A stretch of DNA of 64,000 bases from Sinohyriopsis cumingii. Lineage: Eukaryota > Mollusca > Bivalvia > Unionida > Unionidae. Below, one piece after another: positions 25,926 through 39,500 of the stretch (positions are counted from its first letter, which is position 1; each line of letters starts with the position of its first letter). A program made the translations under genes and the position numbers. The stretch is from NCBI GenBank assembly GCA_028554795.2, contig CM068827.1:73632744-73696743 (forward strand). Reading direction: 5' to 3'. The notes beneath the pieces are model-generated. The model searched no databases. It saw only the letters and a program-made list of their open reading frames with translations, and had not been told where the DNA came from.

Positions 25926-28900
25926 GTGTGCTGGCACATAATTGACAGTAGATATTAGTCTATGGTGCCTACATATAGCTGGGGATTATGCATAAATATA
26001 TAAGATCCAATGTGTCTTTCTTGAACTTATGCTACGTTCCACAGCGTCAAACACTGAAGCAAAAGTATGGCATCAGACATTGCAAAATGTTTTTAAAAAA
26101 TCATATTGTAGTTTATAATAGACAAATATATTTTGCATATTAAGCTTAAGTGATACTAACAGAATGTCTGGAAATGAAGAATACTCTTGTATTTCTTGGC
26201 TGGCTACCAGCTATCATCATGTAACCACTTATTGTGAATGTTCACATGGGTCCTTCATACATGAGAATATTTGGAGCAAGCGTCTGCTTAAAGGAGACCA
26301 GAAACAAAAAAAAATTCCTTTTATGCATGTAATTCTCTACAAATTTTAATTGGACTGTGATATTTATAAATTAAATATCGTAGGCGGGTAGTGATTATAT
26401 TGCGCGGAAGATACCACGATTCCGTAAATTGCCGAGTTTTTCCGAGCTTTGATGAGACGACAGATCACGTGGTCCCGTGACGCAATACTAGCCAGTCCTC
26501 AAATACAAACATATACATGGCGAGCTAGACGAACAGGAGGAGACCAGATTTGGGTTACTAATTGAAAAGTTGAATATGTTTCCGAGTTATGCTCATAACT
26601 ATATCTGTTGAATTGTGTGTTAACAATCTGTTTAAGACCTGGAATTTAAAAAATGCAATGTAATTTTTAAATAAATACTTATACATCGTGTGCTGTGCAA
26701 AAATGTGATAAGGATTAAGTGATGGTGCCCAATGTAAACATTAAAAATTTACCACAATGCAATAAATTCATTTAAGAAGGATGAGATTCAATCGTATTAT
26801 GTACGTATATGTAAATGACATATTCATTACCTACCCCCAACACACACACACACACACACACCACCACCACCACCACCACCACCACCGAAGGTATGCTATC
26901 TTGAAAATATACATCCAACACTGAAACGCTGAGAGATAATACTGAATTCTGTAGAACGGGGACAGACTTGTGTGTGATCAGTGATTGTACCTTTGCAGTG
27001 TGGACCAGTTAAATGTATGCAGTAATAATATTTAAGCTTGCAAACATACCTTAAAAATATAGTTAACACCCAGTTTACAACTGTGGGAGATGGAAGAGTA
27101 CTTCATCCTGAACAATGTTGCATTTTCCGCATGTAAAGTCAGTTTTTACTTAGTGTAGACATCCTTATTTGATGACGGACATGATGTAATCTCCAACCTC
27201 ACTGTGAAATTCCAATCAAGGAAACTAAACCCAAACAGCAGATTGGCTACTAATCTACGCAGTTCTGTCTCCTTGCACCAAGCAATTTAACTAGTTCGTA
27301 AATCATTATTCCCCAACCAACCCCATCATGTTTGAATAAGAATAATGACAGCTCGTACCGTGATTTATTTCCATTATGGAAATGCAAGTTAATCTTGAAG
27401 ACAAGCAATTACCAAACTTCATGAAGGAATCAAATCAAGAAACAACTCGACAAAAATATTTTAAACCAAGCTTTTATCATGGTGATAAAGAAAACTCTCT
27501 ACATAATACGTATTGGGTGATTCATGATTTGTTCTTAAAAGTCACTTTAATAGGTAGCCAGCCAGACATTTGTAACTTTTTTTTATTACAACTTTGAATT
27601 GATTATGGTTGATATACTTTCACTGAACTTCAATTAATATGTATTTCTTTAAGATACAGAAATCCATCTTACACCATTAATCAATGTTTCATTTTCTGTG
27701 TTATATAACCAAATAAGCATGCCATGTAAGATGCGTAAGATATATCCTTTAGTAAATAAAAAAACTAAATTTCGCCAGCAAGTGTTAAAATAGTGGTAAT
27801 TTTTATTAAAAATTATTCAAATGTCACTAATAAAAACTTTATTGCATGCTTCAACAAGAAAATTTCTATGTAAGTGTTATACTGGTTTTATTCTAACAAT
27901 AAAATATAATTATTCTAGTAACCATTTTTCGGCCATGATAAGCCCAACAAGGTAATCCCTGCACAAACTTTTAAGAAGTGTAGGGATGGGCTTATAACAG
28001 GAGAAAGATTTCTTAAATAAATTTTGCCACAATTCTTTTAAAATGGGGATTGGCTTATCACAAATTAGTTCCTATCTTTGGAGGATTATGGTATGATCAC
28101 AAACAGAAAAAACTAATCTTGCAGACTTAGCATATAATAAAATAAGACAGAACTTTTGATATTTAATTTTGATAGCTGTACAAACATTTTGATTGCTTGG
28201 TTTTAAATGAATTTTTAACACATTACTGGTTGTATCACGTTAAGAAAATGTAAGCTTTGTGCTTTTCCCAAAGACACTCCAAAGCAGTTGACCCAGGGTA
28301 GCATGGTCAGGAATCAAACCCATAACCTCTAGATTATCGCTCCAATGCTCCACCAAATGAGTAAGTGCAGCTACCAGCTATACAAAACTAAAGAAAAACC
28401 AGCATGTTGACATGCTGATATATTTACATATTAATGTACAGGTATTTCATTTTGGATTTTGATACAAAGTTTAGATAAATACGCTGTTACATGGAATATA
28501 CTGTTCACAACAGCATAAGGTACAGGCATTTACTTCATGGAAAGAATTAAATTCCGTAAGCAAACCGAAAACATTACATGAATGAGACTGTATGTTTTTA
28601 CAGTGTTGTTGTGCTGTTTGAACCCTGTTGATGTTAGACTTGACACACTCATATAAAATAAATGTTAAGTACATACTGATAAACAGCACAGAAAATCACA
28701 TCTCAAAATCAAAAGCCTAATTATACAACGTCAATGGATAAATTTAGCAGGATAAATATTTCAGATAATCTGTTGATATGGAAGCAGATATATACCCATG
28801 GTTTTTAAATTCACATACCCATACCCATTACCTCATTAAGCATCTTAGTTATTAACTTCAGTTGTCTTTACCTTCATATTTGTTTTCAGTAAGGCATACA

Positions 28901-29494
28901 TGGGTTATGCCGCTTCTATTATTTAAATGATCCTGTCATATATGTTGCCTTCAGTTCCATCCAGCTCCTAGCTTATTACGACGATGGGAGAATCTATCTT
29001 ACTGAATTGCCCTGCATCTGTTTTAAATCATTTAGTCGTTCTGCGATTCCAATGTGCTATTTCAAAGCAAATATCTTCACAACTTGTTTGTTTATTCGAC
29101 CTAATTATGGGTGCTTTGATCGATTATATCCATACATCAAGGGCTATATAAACACCATCTAACACAACCAACGTTTTCAAACCAAAATAAAGATTAAATT
29201 AATTAAGATCATGCTGACAGAAAGAAAGTATGCCATCCTATAGGTCTTTCAAAACATGATTCAAATATGACCACCGTTACAACAAAGTTGACTTGGAAGA
29301 AAAAGGGAAAAACTCTTAAAGTCTTCTTAAAATTAATTAGACTAGGAGCAGTCGAGTAGTAAACCCGTCTTCACGTATTCTAAATTATATCTATGAAACT
29401 GCTGCATCAGCAGTCATTACTACCACTGCCACATCAGCAAGAGCAGGACATGAACATGGAAATAGTTAATGATAGTTGCGGCTGATTTCGAAAA
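25926..29494. other. Intergenic DNA with a CA/CCA microsatellite
   Basis: A (CA)n(CCA)n tract lies at 26839-26886. Other short frames are unsupported. Confidence 0.35.
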
Positions 29495-29756
29495 GTCCAT
29501 AAAAACTCAAAATGGAATCAGGTCACAATTAGTACTTTCAGTTCAGTACCCACGAATGTAGTTCTAGTCTAGTTTTAGAACATTTTTTCCTCTCTCATTT
29601 TGGTGGTGATAGAAGAGTTATATTTATGCATTTTTTTGTAGGGATTTAAAGGTAATTGTTTATTCTTGAGAATATGAGCTCAGTGTGTGTTGTCCGTGTG
29701 TATTTTGGCGACAGTGCACAGTGAGTTATAAGGCCTTGGTGATGATCCGGAAGCGA
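29495..29756 (+). repeat. Duplicated segment; its paralogue carries a solo LTR
   Basis: Aligns with 32750-32945 plus 34783-34800: shared phrases GGCGACAGTGCACAGTGAGT, then AAGGCC(T/A)TGGTGATGATCCGGAAG. This copy is uninterrupted and so shows the pre-insertion site of the LTR at 32946-34782. Confidence 0.85.
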
Positions 29757-30350
29757 ACAAGAACAACAGTAGCAATAATTATAAGTACAACGACAATGAT
29801 CACAACAATAACATTAGCAATAATTACAAGTACGATGTCAATAACAATAACCACAACAACAGTAGCAATAATAACAAGTACGATGAAAATGACCACAGTA
29901 ACAACAGCATTAATTACAACTATTATAACAATGACAATGTCCACAAAAATAACAGTAGCAATAATTACAAGTACAAGAGACCATGACCATAACAATAACA
30001 TTAGCAATGATTACAAGTACAAAAATAATGACAACAACAACTGTAGCAATAATTACGAATACAAAGATAATGACTACAACCACAAAAGCAGCTCCGGTGG
30101 CCTAGAGGTTAGAGCGTCCGCCTCGGATGCGGGAGGTCGTGGATTCGATCCCCAGCCGAGTCATACCAAAGACTTACAAAAATTGTAGCAATGGTTACAA
30201 CTACAATGACAATGACAGTAACAACAGTAACAACTATTGCAGGCACAATGAAAATGACAATGACCACAACAACAAACGTAGCAATGATTACAACTACAAT
30301 GACAATGACAACAACAACCATAGCAATGATTACAACTATAATTGGTACAT
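29757..30350 (+). repeat. AAC-rich minisatellite interrupted by a SINE head
   Basis: Degenerate tandem units of about 40-50 bases built on AACAACAGTAGCAATAATTACAAGTAC. They produce open frames on both strands (29685-30188, 29726-30007, 30109-30321) that I regard as repeat-derived, not genes. The array is split by SINE sequence at 30088-30182. Confidence 0.85.
30088..30182 (+). mobile_element. SINE family 2 head fragment
   Basis: Contains only the tRNA-like head: A box GGTGGCCTAGAGGTTAGAGC, anticodon-like CTCGGAT, B box GGATTCGATCCCC, then CATACCAAAGACTTACAAAA. The body and tail seen in other copies are absent, and the AAC minisatellite resumes at once. Confidence 0.8.
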
Positions 30351-30807
30351 CCTTATAGCTTACATATTCACATTTCTTTAAATAGCACGTACTGATATTT
30401 ATCTAGCGCTCGCACAGACGCACATACGCGCATATTACAAACAAACCTGGTATACAATTAGAAAGCAATAAATAGATCATATTGATTCATGAATACAATG
30501 CATTTAGCTTCCCGTAAAATATGCGTTACGCTCCACAGCATCGTTGAAGTGTTGGTTTGTAACGGGTACATAATTCAATTATTTGGATAAAGATTTTTTT
30601 CGACTAAAATCGTATTGAACAAACTAAAATGTAGCCTTGTAACACATGCATTTAAATATGAATTATTGATAAACTGTTCATATAGATTTTATAACTAATA
30701 ATATTAATATTATACACTAATATAAATTGAGATAAAGGGAAACAAAATTGTTCTAAATTCATTTAAATGATTTTTTTTTAATTTATTTAAATTTTACACT
30801 GAATCGG

Positions 30808-30982
30808 TGAATGTGTGTGCATGTGATTTGGATTTTTAACGTAGCTTTCAAAAAATGTCAGTCATATTGCTAAGATTTCTGCAATATGGCAGTTTATATT
30901 GATGTCTAGCACTGGAGCATAATACCGCAGACATGTAGCATGATGTCCCACCCAGTCATATTATCCTGACATCAGGCCAAAT
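30808..30982 (-). mobile_element. SINE family 2 body/tail fragment
   Basis: Inverted 3' part of the family (GTGTGCATGTGATTTGGATT through CCACCCAGTCATATTATCCT); tRNA-like head missing. Confidence 0.75.
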
Positions 30983-32128
30983 GAGAATTGTTTTTATCTA
31001 AAGATTTAAAACGAGAGATAAATAATTTTTGTCTAGGTGTACGTGGAAATATAATTATATAATCAAACCTGCCAAACGGTCACCTTTTAGTAGAGTCACC
31101 AAGTCTCAACAATCAATCCTGTTTGCCCCGTAAAAAAAGTAATGTTTTAAACTGCTTTCTGCAGTCATCGACCAGGTCTTTCCTAGCCTAACAATGGATG
31201 CTTGCTTTTCGCTACGGTCACTCGAGTGTATCGACCACGCAAATTAACCATTTGTTAATGACAACTCACAATATTTGAACGCTACACACGTAGGGTACGA
31301 TTTCAAACTTTCTAACCTGTATGATAATACTTTTCGTCTATGTAAATTTATCTCATTATCACGCATCCCCACAAATTATCCAGGGATAGCACTTTGATCA
31401 CTGTTTTGGTGTAAATGTGTGCCTTTCCATGATAACTGTTGACTCATATAAATTTTGATCATAGGATTCTGGAGTGAGATAATTGTTGAATTTTTATGCT
31501 ATTGTGTCTGCTATGTATGAATTGCAATATTCACGAAACATTTCCATCTGTTTTTCAGTAATTGTGTGCAATAACCCGGGTACGATTCTTAGGAGAGTAA
31601 GAATAATCAACGGATAACCTGTCGGATAATAACGATCTTCTATGTTAGAGAGTACGGTCATATAAAATGAAATGTTGTGAGCTCTTCAGAAAGACTAAAT
31701 AATAAATTTGTCCAATATCCAGTATATTCAAACGGTACTATGCATTTAAGAAGCTCTCATTATTTACCTAGTAAACGTTATTGGAGTGGGAGGTATTTTC
31801 AGATTTGTGTTACAAATAAAACGATGTTAGTTTAAGTAAAGTTTGTATTTTTAATGGGAGTATGGGTGTCGTTGCTAATTTCAAATACAGTATGCTAACA
31901 AAATCAATTCCACTTTTATGTAAAAAAAAAAAGACATAGGCCTATATTGTAATCTATGATTTTGGCATCAAGCCTATATGACATCTTAAATTTAATATAG
32001 TCTGGTATAAAAAAAATTAAAGTGATTATAATAATGATTCCTTAAAAGTAGTTCTCATAAACATGTAAATAAGCATGAGAGTTAATGGATATTTATAATG
32101 ATGATACCATTCACTATGCTAGTCTTAA
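30983..32128. other. Non-coding stretch
   Basis: Nothing recognised. Confidence 0.3.
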
Positions 32129-32138
32129 TGATGGCGTG

Positions 32139-32362
32139 GTTTAACGCCATTTTTCAGCACACGATAGGCTATGCATGGCGGCCAGTATTAATGGTGGAGA
32201 AAGAACCCGAGAAGAACCACCGACCCACGAGAAGCTACTGGCAGGCTTTCTCACATACCCACATTGGCCGAATCCTAGACTCGAACCCACGCAGACAGAG
32301 GTGAGACGGCAGTGATCCGTAATGGAGAGCGCTTTAGACCACTCGGCCACTCGGGGCCCCAG
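32139..32362 (-). mobile_element. SINE family 1 with 10-bp target-site duplication
   Basis: Inverted copy of the family at 13203. The direct repeat TGATGGCGTG lies on both sides (32129-32138 and 32363-32372), as expected from target-primed retrotransposition. The tail lacks a long (CAA)n run. Confidence 0.85.
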
Positions 32363-32940
32363 TGATGGCGTGTAGGGACAGGGCTAATTAAAGCGTCGTA
32401 ATAATGGCCCATTAACAGCTCTAAAGCGTCATTTATTTAAAAAATATCAAATTATTTTCACAGGGGATAAGTAATTTTTCCAATGCACTTTCTTATCTTT
32501 GCACATCAAATGAAAAAGCTTTAACAATGAAAACTAACCCTAAAAGACGCCTTTTTTTGCACTTTCTATTGTGAGATTTACTTTTCTAAAGAGAATAATT
32601 TCCGAACATATGCGAGTGCATGGTGTCATCGTAAATTTTATTTACTGGCAAGTGTTGAATTCAGTTTTACTGACTGTGGGTAAAGGACAGGCTGAACAGC
32701 ATTGTATCATGATGTAAATGATCAAGCTCACTAAGCCATTAGGGATCAGATCACAATTATTAGTCCCGGTACAGGATTCGAGAATGTAGTCCCAATCTAT
32801 TTTTTATGTATATTTTCTCCTTTTGGCGGTTATACAAGAGTTAGATTTCAGCAACGTAATTGTTTTATTCTTTAGAATATGAGCTTATGTAGTGGTTGTT
32901 TGTGTTTCGGCGACAGTGCACAGTGAGTACTAAGGCCATG

Positions 32941-34787
32941 GTGATTGTAGCGGTTGCTACTGGTGGTATGGTATTATGAGGTTGTACCTTCTTACAAGGT
33001 GTACGCTTTATTTGGATATCGTTATCTTGAGGGTGATCGCCCTCGGTAGTGTTGCCCGGATCGAATAAATATTAAAATAAAGTGTGAAACTTATAGATGG
33101 AATAAATAGATATCTGAGCAGATATATAGAACAGAATTACACGAACCCCCGTACATGGAAAACAAAATAATTTATTAAATTGCATTAACAACTGAGATAG
33201 TACAGTAAATTATGAAGATACACTTCTTTTTGGAATAAATCTTTCTTCAAATTTCAAATACAAATATATTTATATAAATAGCCTGTCTGTTTTAGATGAT
33301 AGAATTAGTTCATCATATAATCGAGTGAACGATCGAAGTAATTGCCTTGTAAAATTTCATAACATGCTTATTCCAGTCCACTCCTATTCCACTATGGTGG
33401 TTCCTTTAGGTCCTCTCGCTTTTTTCCTTTTCCAACCTCTTTACTGTCTCGCCTCTTTTCGGCCCTCAAACTTTGTGTGGATAGGTGGATACGTAACTAC
33501 GTTGATACTTGGATAAATAGGTACGTGGATACGTCAGTAGATAATTCGTAAATACGTCCATGGATACGTCCGTGGAGCAATTTCCCATTTCAAAGTGAAC
33601 AGAGAAGCAACCTAAATATTTTGTCAGTTGTCCTACTGGGAACAGATCATTACTACCCTCTTGCTATGTCATATATCGTTCAATCGGAATTCAAACAGAC
33701 CAAAGGCTATCTGGTCAAGCTAAACATGGCAGAACATAAACAAACCTAATTTCACAAGATTAATGTACTTCCTAATTACTATTTCATCACTGATTCCCGT
33801 TAACATTACACGAGACATAACAGTTCTGTTCTCGTCTCAATAACACAAATGAATGAATGAAATTCAGTACATGCTTAACCATGTTACTTTCAGCGAATAC
33901 ACACTTTCAAGTCTTTAGCATACATGAAATCATCTAAAATCAGTGAATTCAAACGTATTCTCGTAACTCATATCAACTAAAGTAATGCATGAAATTCTTA
34001 GATTCCTATAACAATCAAGACGACAAATTCAAACAATTTGTCAAACTTATATAAAGAAGATCATTGTACAAATTCAGATAGATTAACTCAAACACAGTTA
34101 CACTCATTTCAAGAGAACTGATCTACGGATTTAGACAAATAAATTCATGCAAATATAAACAATTAAATTCAAGCAATTCATTATGTTGGTATCAAAGAAC
34201 TACATAAATGAACGCAAATACCTTGTGCTTTCAAGCTTTGTTCGCTTCTACCTCCAAAATTGTGTCCGTTGACTTTCCAGACATCCGGTCCCTTTGACAA
34301 ATGTTTTAAGAGAAAATTTCGTCCATATTTTTCTTCAAGTCCCTTATATTTTCACTCTTGCAGGAAAAAACAGACTGACTAGATTTTTACGATGAGGGCA
34401 ATTTAACCCCAAAATTTTCGTGTGGGAACCACGCCCATTATTTAGCGTAACCGATCAGGATTAAATATATATACCGCCTTTTATAACCTAGCGCCAAAAT
34501 TGCGGTCAACATGAGTTATAGAATTCCAAACAACAGATCTGGAAAAACTCAGCTTCTGACAGTTCCGATATAAAAATCGAAGTTAGCCTTCCCTTTTCTA
34601 GTCGTCTAACGGTTAGATAAACGAAGGCTTACTTAAGAATCACTTGCTCTCCAGACACAGACATTAGAAATCATTGCAGTATAACGATTTAACAAGCACC
34701 TGTCGCCATAAATCTAATTAATTGTTCTCTGGCCCCAAGTTAATGCGCTCTTCCTGGATCTACAGAAATTTGCATCCTTACAGTGAT
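32941..34787 (+). mobile_element. Solo LTR, 1837 bp, with 5-bp TSD
   Basis: The inserted sequence 32946-34782 begins TGTAGCGG and ends CCTTACA, i.e. TG...CA with TGTA/TACA inverted ends. It is flanked by direct repeats GTGAT at 32941-32945 and 34783-34787. The paralogous empty site at about 29739-29755 has a single GTGAT between the same flanks. No internal gag-pol frame is present, so it fits a solo LTR of a long-LTR retroelement. A TRIM-like or other TG/CA element is the alternative. Confidence 0.75.
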
Positions 34788-35340
34788 GATCCGGAAGTGA
34801 AATATGTGTTTCACTGCGCAATCTTTTGTTTACAGTCCAGCCTTTCAAAGAAATGCCGGTGAAACTATGACACGAACTTCACTAAGAAGTCATCTCTGAA
34901 AGTATTTTAGATTAATATAGGATTTGTACCGATTAGCACACATTAGAAAATTCAGTACTGATAAACAAATGATGAGACTATAAAGAAAAATTAATTGTGA
35001 TCTGAGTCCGTTAGCCACTTACGACATACGGGAAAGTGCATCGGGCCCTACGACATGCAGGAAAGCCCGTTGGGCCTTAAGACATGCGGGAAAGCGCGTC
35101 GGGCCTATTCTACATCATAAAAGCCCGAAGTGTTCTGCAAAAACAAGCAATTATTCACAATGAATATTTTATTTTATTTTAAATATAAGAAATTTTGCAA
35201 TACTTATTAATCACGTATTTAGCTTTGAATTTCATATTTAAATTGTGTATACATAAAATTCGCTTTTCTTGGAGAAATTACGAACCAACATTTCAGCTAT
35301 TTAGATGCCGCCACGTTATTTATGTCAAATACAGAGGTTT
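34788..35340. other. Non-coding stretch with short GC-rich repeat
   Basis: A phrase like GACATGCGGGAAAGCGCGTCGGGCC recurs three times between about 35020 and 35110. Otherwise nothing recognised. Confidence 0.4.
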
Positions 35341-35443
35341 CTGTTTAAACAAGAAACAGCAAGTTGATCCGACTCCACATTTTCAAGTATAGGCTCCGTA
35401 CATTAACTAACTGTCGTCCACGTTATAGGCATTCTGTTTAAAC
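35341..35443 (-). repeat. Inverted copy of the host gene's exon 1, flanked by 10-bp direct repeats
   Basis: 35351-35433 (83 bases) is the reverse complement of 36461-36543, which spans the leader, ATG and most of the signal-peptide codons of the PPxY membrane protein gene; about one mismatch by eye. The insert is bounded by CTGTTTAAAC at 35341-35350 and again at 35434-35443, a TSD-like arrangement. The copy stops before the splice donor. Confidence 0.8.
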
Positions 35444-35522
35444 TAATTATTTAAATCTTTGATACTAGAACCCCTGTATTTGTTGTCGTCATAAATTTGC
35501 GACTAATTGCAAGAAAGAAGTG

Positions 35523-35839
35523 ATGTGATGTGATTTTGATTTTTAACGTAGCTTTAACAATTTTTCAGTCATATCGCTACGATGTCTGCAATAAGGCAGT
35601 TTATAGTGATGTCTAGCACTGAGGCATCATGCCGCAGACATGTAGCATGATGTCCCACCCAGTCACATTATCCTGACACCAGGCCGACCAGTCCTAACAC
35701 TAACCTCTTAATGCTGAATGCCAAGCGAGGCAGCTGTTAGTACCATTTTTTAAGTCTCTGGTATGACTCGGCCAGGGATCGAACCCACGACCTCCCGCAT
35801 CCGAGGCGGACGCTCTAACCACTAGGCCACCGGAGCGGT
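35523..35839 (-). mobile_element. SINE family 2, full-length type
   Basis: Inverted copy with tRNA-like head at its right end (reverse strand GGTGGCCTAGTGGTTAGAGC), body with GTGACTGGGTGGGAC and tail at the left. Confidence 0.9.
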
Positions 35840-36459
35840 GCAAGAAAGAAACGTACATCTATAACCCTTACAAACGTTGGCGCAGGTATTATATTCATCG
35901 ATAGTACTGGTCAGTTGGGGGAGATCAAAAGAACGTGTCATGTTCTTATGGGTTGGGAGATATTATTATTTCATATGTTGTCCAATGAGTTGCAGTGGCA
36001 TGACAAATATTGTATTCATTGCATTTTACAAACCGGCACCCAACCAACACCCCACCCCTTATGGATGCCCCCTTAACTATAGAACGATATGCGCTTACAT
36101 ATTACCTATGCTGAGGTCATTTGAGACAAGTTTAATCTGGAAGAGTGCCATATTCTTTGTTAACGACAAGGATATCCATTCAAAATTAAAAGGGCTAGAA
36201 CTTAGAGATAACATACATAGGTTCGCTGCCTGCCTGCATAACATGAAATAGTATATCGTGGAAAACAAGGAAGTCGTGAACCTTTCTCAGTTTTATTGTA
36301 ACCACAGCACAAAAAAGGATTATTAGTATTTACTCATAAAGAAATCGATGTCTGATTTCTAGTTCACGTATATGAAAGTCAACATCTGATTTCCATTTCA
36401 TATACAGATAGGACGTAATATCAATCAATTTAAAAACGAAACACGCAGGCTTTGTAAAG
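35840..36459. other. Probable 5' region of the host gene
   Basis: A 124-codon frame (35877-36251) has no recognised domain. The remainder is unassigned and may include promoter and leader sequence of the gene starting at 36514. Confidence 0.3.
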
Positions 36460-36513
36460 GAATGCCTATAACGTGGACGGCAGTTAGTTAATGTACGGAG
36501 CCTATACTTGAAA

Positions 36514-39500
36514 ATGTGGAGTCGGATCAACTTGCTGTTTCTTGTATTGTGTTTTTTCACAGGTAAGCAAGCATGTAATTATTTGAATGGCTCATCTACT
36601 TGATATTTAAATAGAATAATATACTCATTTTTTTATTACAAAACAGCATTTTTTGGTAAACACCAATCAGATAAAAGCAGAAGCTTTAGAGAATAAATGT
36701 TATAAAGGATAGAGAGACAATGTATCAGTGAAAAAGATCAATGTGTAATTAAAACGGTAAATTTCCTCAGGAAACATATTAAACAAAATATAACAAAACG
36801 TAAGAATAGATAACTTAGACGTTTCTCGATATGTTGGTTTTTTTCCGTTTGAGATGACTAGTTTTTGGGGCGTGATACTTCAGAATCTGTTTACCCAATA
36901 AATAAGCGTGACTTCAAAATATTACGTTATGGATGGTGACACCAAGCTTGGTCAGTTTTGGGGTTCATTCTTTACCAAGTAAAAATACCGCTCCGGTGGC
37001 ATAGTGGTTAGAGCGTCCGCCTCGGATGCGGGAGGTCATGGGTTCGATCCCCGGTCGAGTCATACCAAAGACTTACAAAAATGGTACTAACAGCTGCCTC
37101 GCTTGGCCTGGTGTCAGGACAATGTGACTGGGTGGGACATTATGCTATATGTCTGCGGCATGATGCCCCAGTGCTAGACATCACTATAAACTGTTACACT
37201 GCAGACATCGGTGTGATAACTAAAAAATTGTTAAAGCTACATTAAAAATCCAAATCACACACACAAACACAAGTAAAAATATATTAAACATTGAATATAT
37301 CAATAAACATAATATACATATATAATGTAAAATAGTTCATATATAATGTAAAATAGTTCAACGATGCCTCCTGTACTAGTTTAGAAAGAAGTCTTTCTGT
37401 TCTTTCCAAATATCAAAAAGCTTGTTTTCTGTACAGAAATCTATGACAGATTTTGGACTGTTTGTCTCACTATAACTGAAGTATCATAGGTCAAACACAA
37501 AGCTAAAGGCACCCCGTCCAGTGTTTGAATAACATTATGCAAAATACAGTATGCAAATATCCAAAAACCATTTTACTAAATTCAAATACTTGGCACTTTC
37601 AGTGCATCTGTTAATGTTTGTATGATTTGTGTGATATAGACTTTATAACGTTTCTGGCTAGATGGCTGTACTTTGTTATTTTCTTCTTCTCCACAAGTGA
37701 TGAGGAAATACTAAACAATTTATATATTATTATATTTGAAAGTGACTCAAATATTCACTAAACCTTGGCTCCTGCTTTCTATCCATTAGTCTATGAGCTT
37801 GTCGAGGTCCAAAAGAATTTTGGTTTTGCTATTCTTTACCACGTTCAGTTACTTTTAGTGTACTTTGTTCCCACACGCAGTCGGTGCTTACCACCAGAGC
37901 TTGAGTCATCGATCGCTAGCTCCATCCCAGAAAGCCGGTGAACCTCTCCATTCAAATGACTTTATAATACTGTTTTGTTTGGTTTTCTCACAGCAATTCT
38001 GGTCGTTCATGAAAATTAGAACTTTTTGTCAGGTGCTGTTGTTCTTGCTTAGTTCGCGAGTTCGATTGTCTTTCACTGCTTTCGATTAAATTTCTTCGTG
38101 TTATACGAGGTTCGTGTCATGACAGTACGCCTAGTAATCAATATTTATTTGTAACTACTTTCTTCTGAAATAATGGGTTTGTGTGGCGCAACGCTTGATT
38201 GGATCCTAACATGCATAAACAACACGATTGCAATAGCGATCAACTCAATATAGCAGCTACCTATATGTTATAACCATTTCGTTCGATAACTCCCACTATT
38301 ACCTAAGTAGACACATCGTCACCTTTATCACAAAAGCTACTTTTCCCATTCCCATATGCAACTGTAGAGAGACGATTAGCTTCGTGATCTTTTCAAGGGG
38401 ACAAGATTCAGATAGTAAATAAAACAAGTCCTCCCTCCCACCTCAACCTCTTCCCGCCAGATCTCAGTATGAAGACCAGCCACAGTATCGAACATTAATG
38501 CAATCAAGTGTTGCGCCACTAAAACCCAGTTTCAGAAGATAGTATGACAGTTTTACAAAAGGGACAAATTTCTATGATCTCTATGGTCTTTTAATACATC
38601 AATTACCATTGTTTCCATTAGTTTAATAAATCATACATTATAACATTTAGAAGACATCTGCTGTGACGACTCTGAACATGATGATCACGATAATTCAGGC
38701 AAGCATTTCGGTCCTGGAGGCGGAGACAGCCACGAAAAAGATGATGAGAATCCAGAGAGGTAAGTCAATTGCTATAAGTGATGGAAAAAACATGGTAATT
38801 ACTTGAAATCTGTTTAAAGCATATATATTACTCCCAAAATTAGACTTATAATGCGAATCAGTAGCAAACACCAGTGTCAGTCGTAGAAGAAGCAGTGGGA
38901 ATGAGAAAACAAATAAAAGCAAATGAAGAGGATGAAGAAGATGATGATAGAAGAGAAGGAGTAAAATTTGTGTGAAAGCAAATATAGATCATATTGATAT
39001 AGGTTCATGCAAACATCGGCAATGCATTACCACTATATTTTCTGACTCTATTCCTAAGGTATATGTAGCAAGAAATTATATGTAAATATAACTATTTCAA
39101 AACCCCGACTGAGGTCCACGCAGATGTGGAAATAATAACATATCGAGAACCTTTGCATAACACTATTCGAGGTACTTATCTGCATTAAGTTAGCAGTGCA
39201 AATCTGGCGTATGTTACACGTACACAACACCGTCCACCTTTTCCCTAGATGGTTCAAAATTATGTTTACATAAATATTTCTGTACCGACAAAACGCAGGT
39301 ATGTAATGTGATCTGTTCTGGCCTGTAATTATTAGATGATACGTCAGAAACGTATATTTTGTAATTAATGAGAGCTGTTTATCACAAAAATGCAGAGAAG
39401 CAATATATTGAGTCTGATATGTAACCTATGATTAACTTGATAAAATCAGAATATACATTTTTCTCATATGAAAAAAAACATGAATTTTGTATAAAAAAAA

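Noticed and set aside
29685-30321. Thr/Ile-rich and Val/Ile-rich frames up to 167 codons
   Set aside because: Derived from the AAC-type minisatellite read in different frames on both strands, plus SINE sequence.
36990-37062. tRNA-like sequence with A and B boxes and a CGG-like anticodon loop
   Set aside because: It is the head of a SINE repeated at least four times in the window, not a functional tRNA gene.
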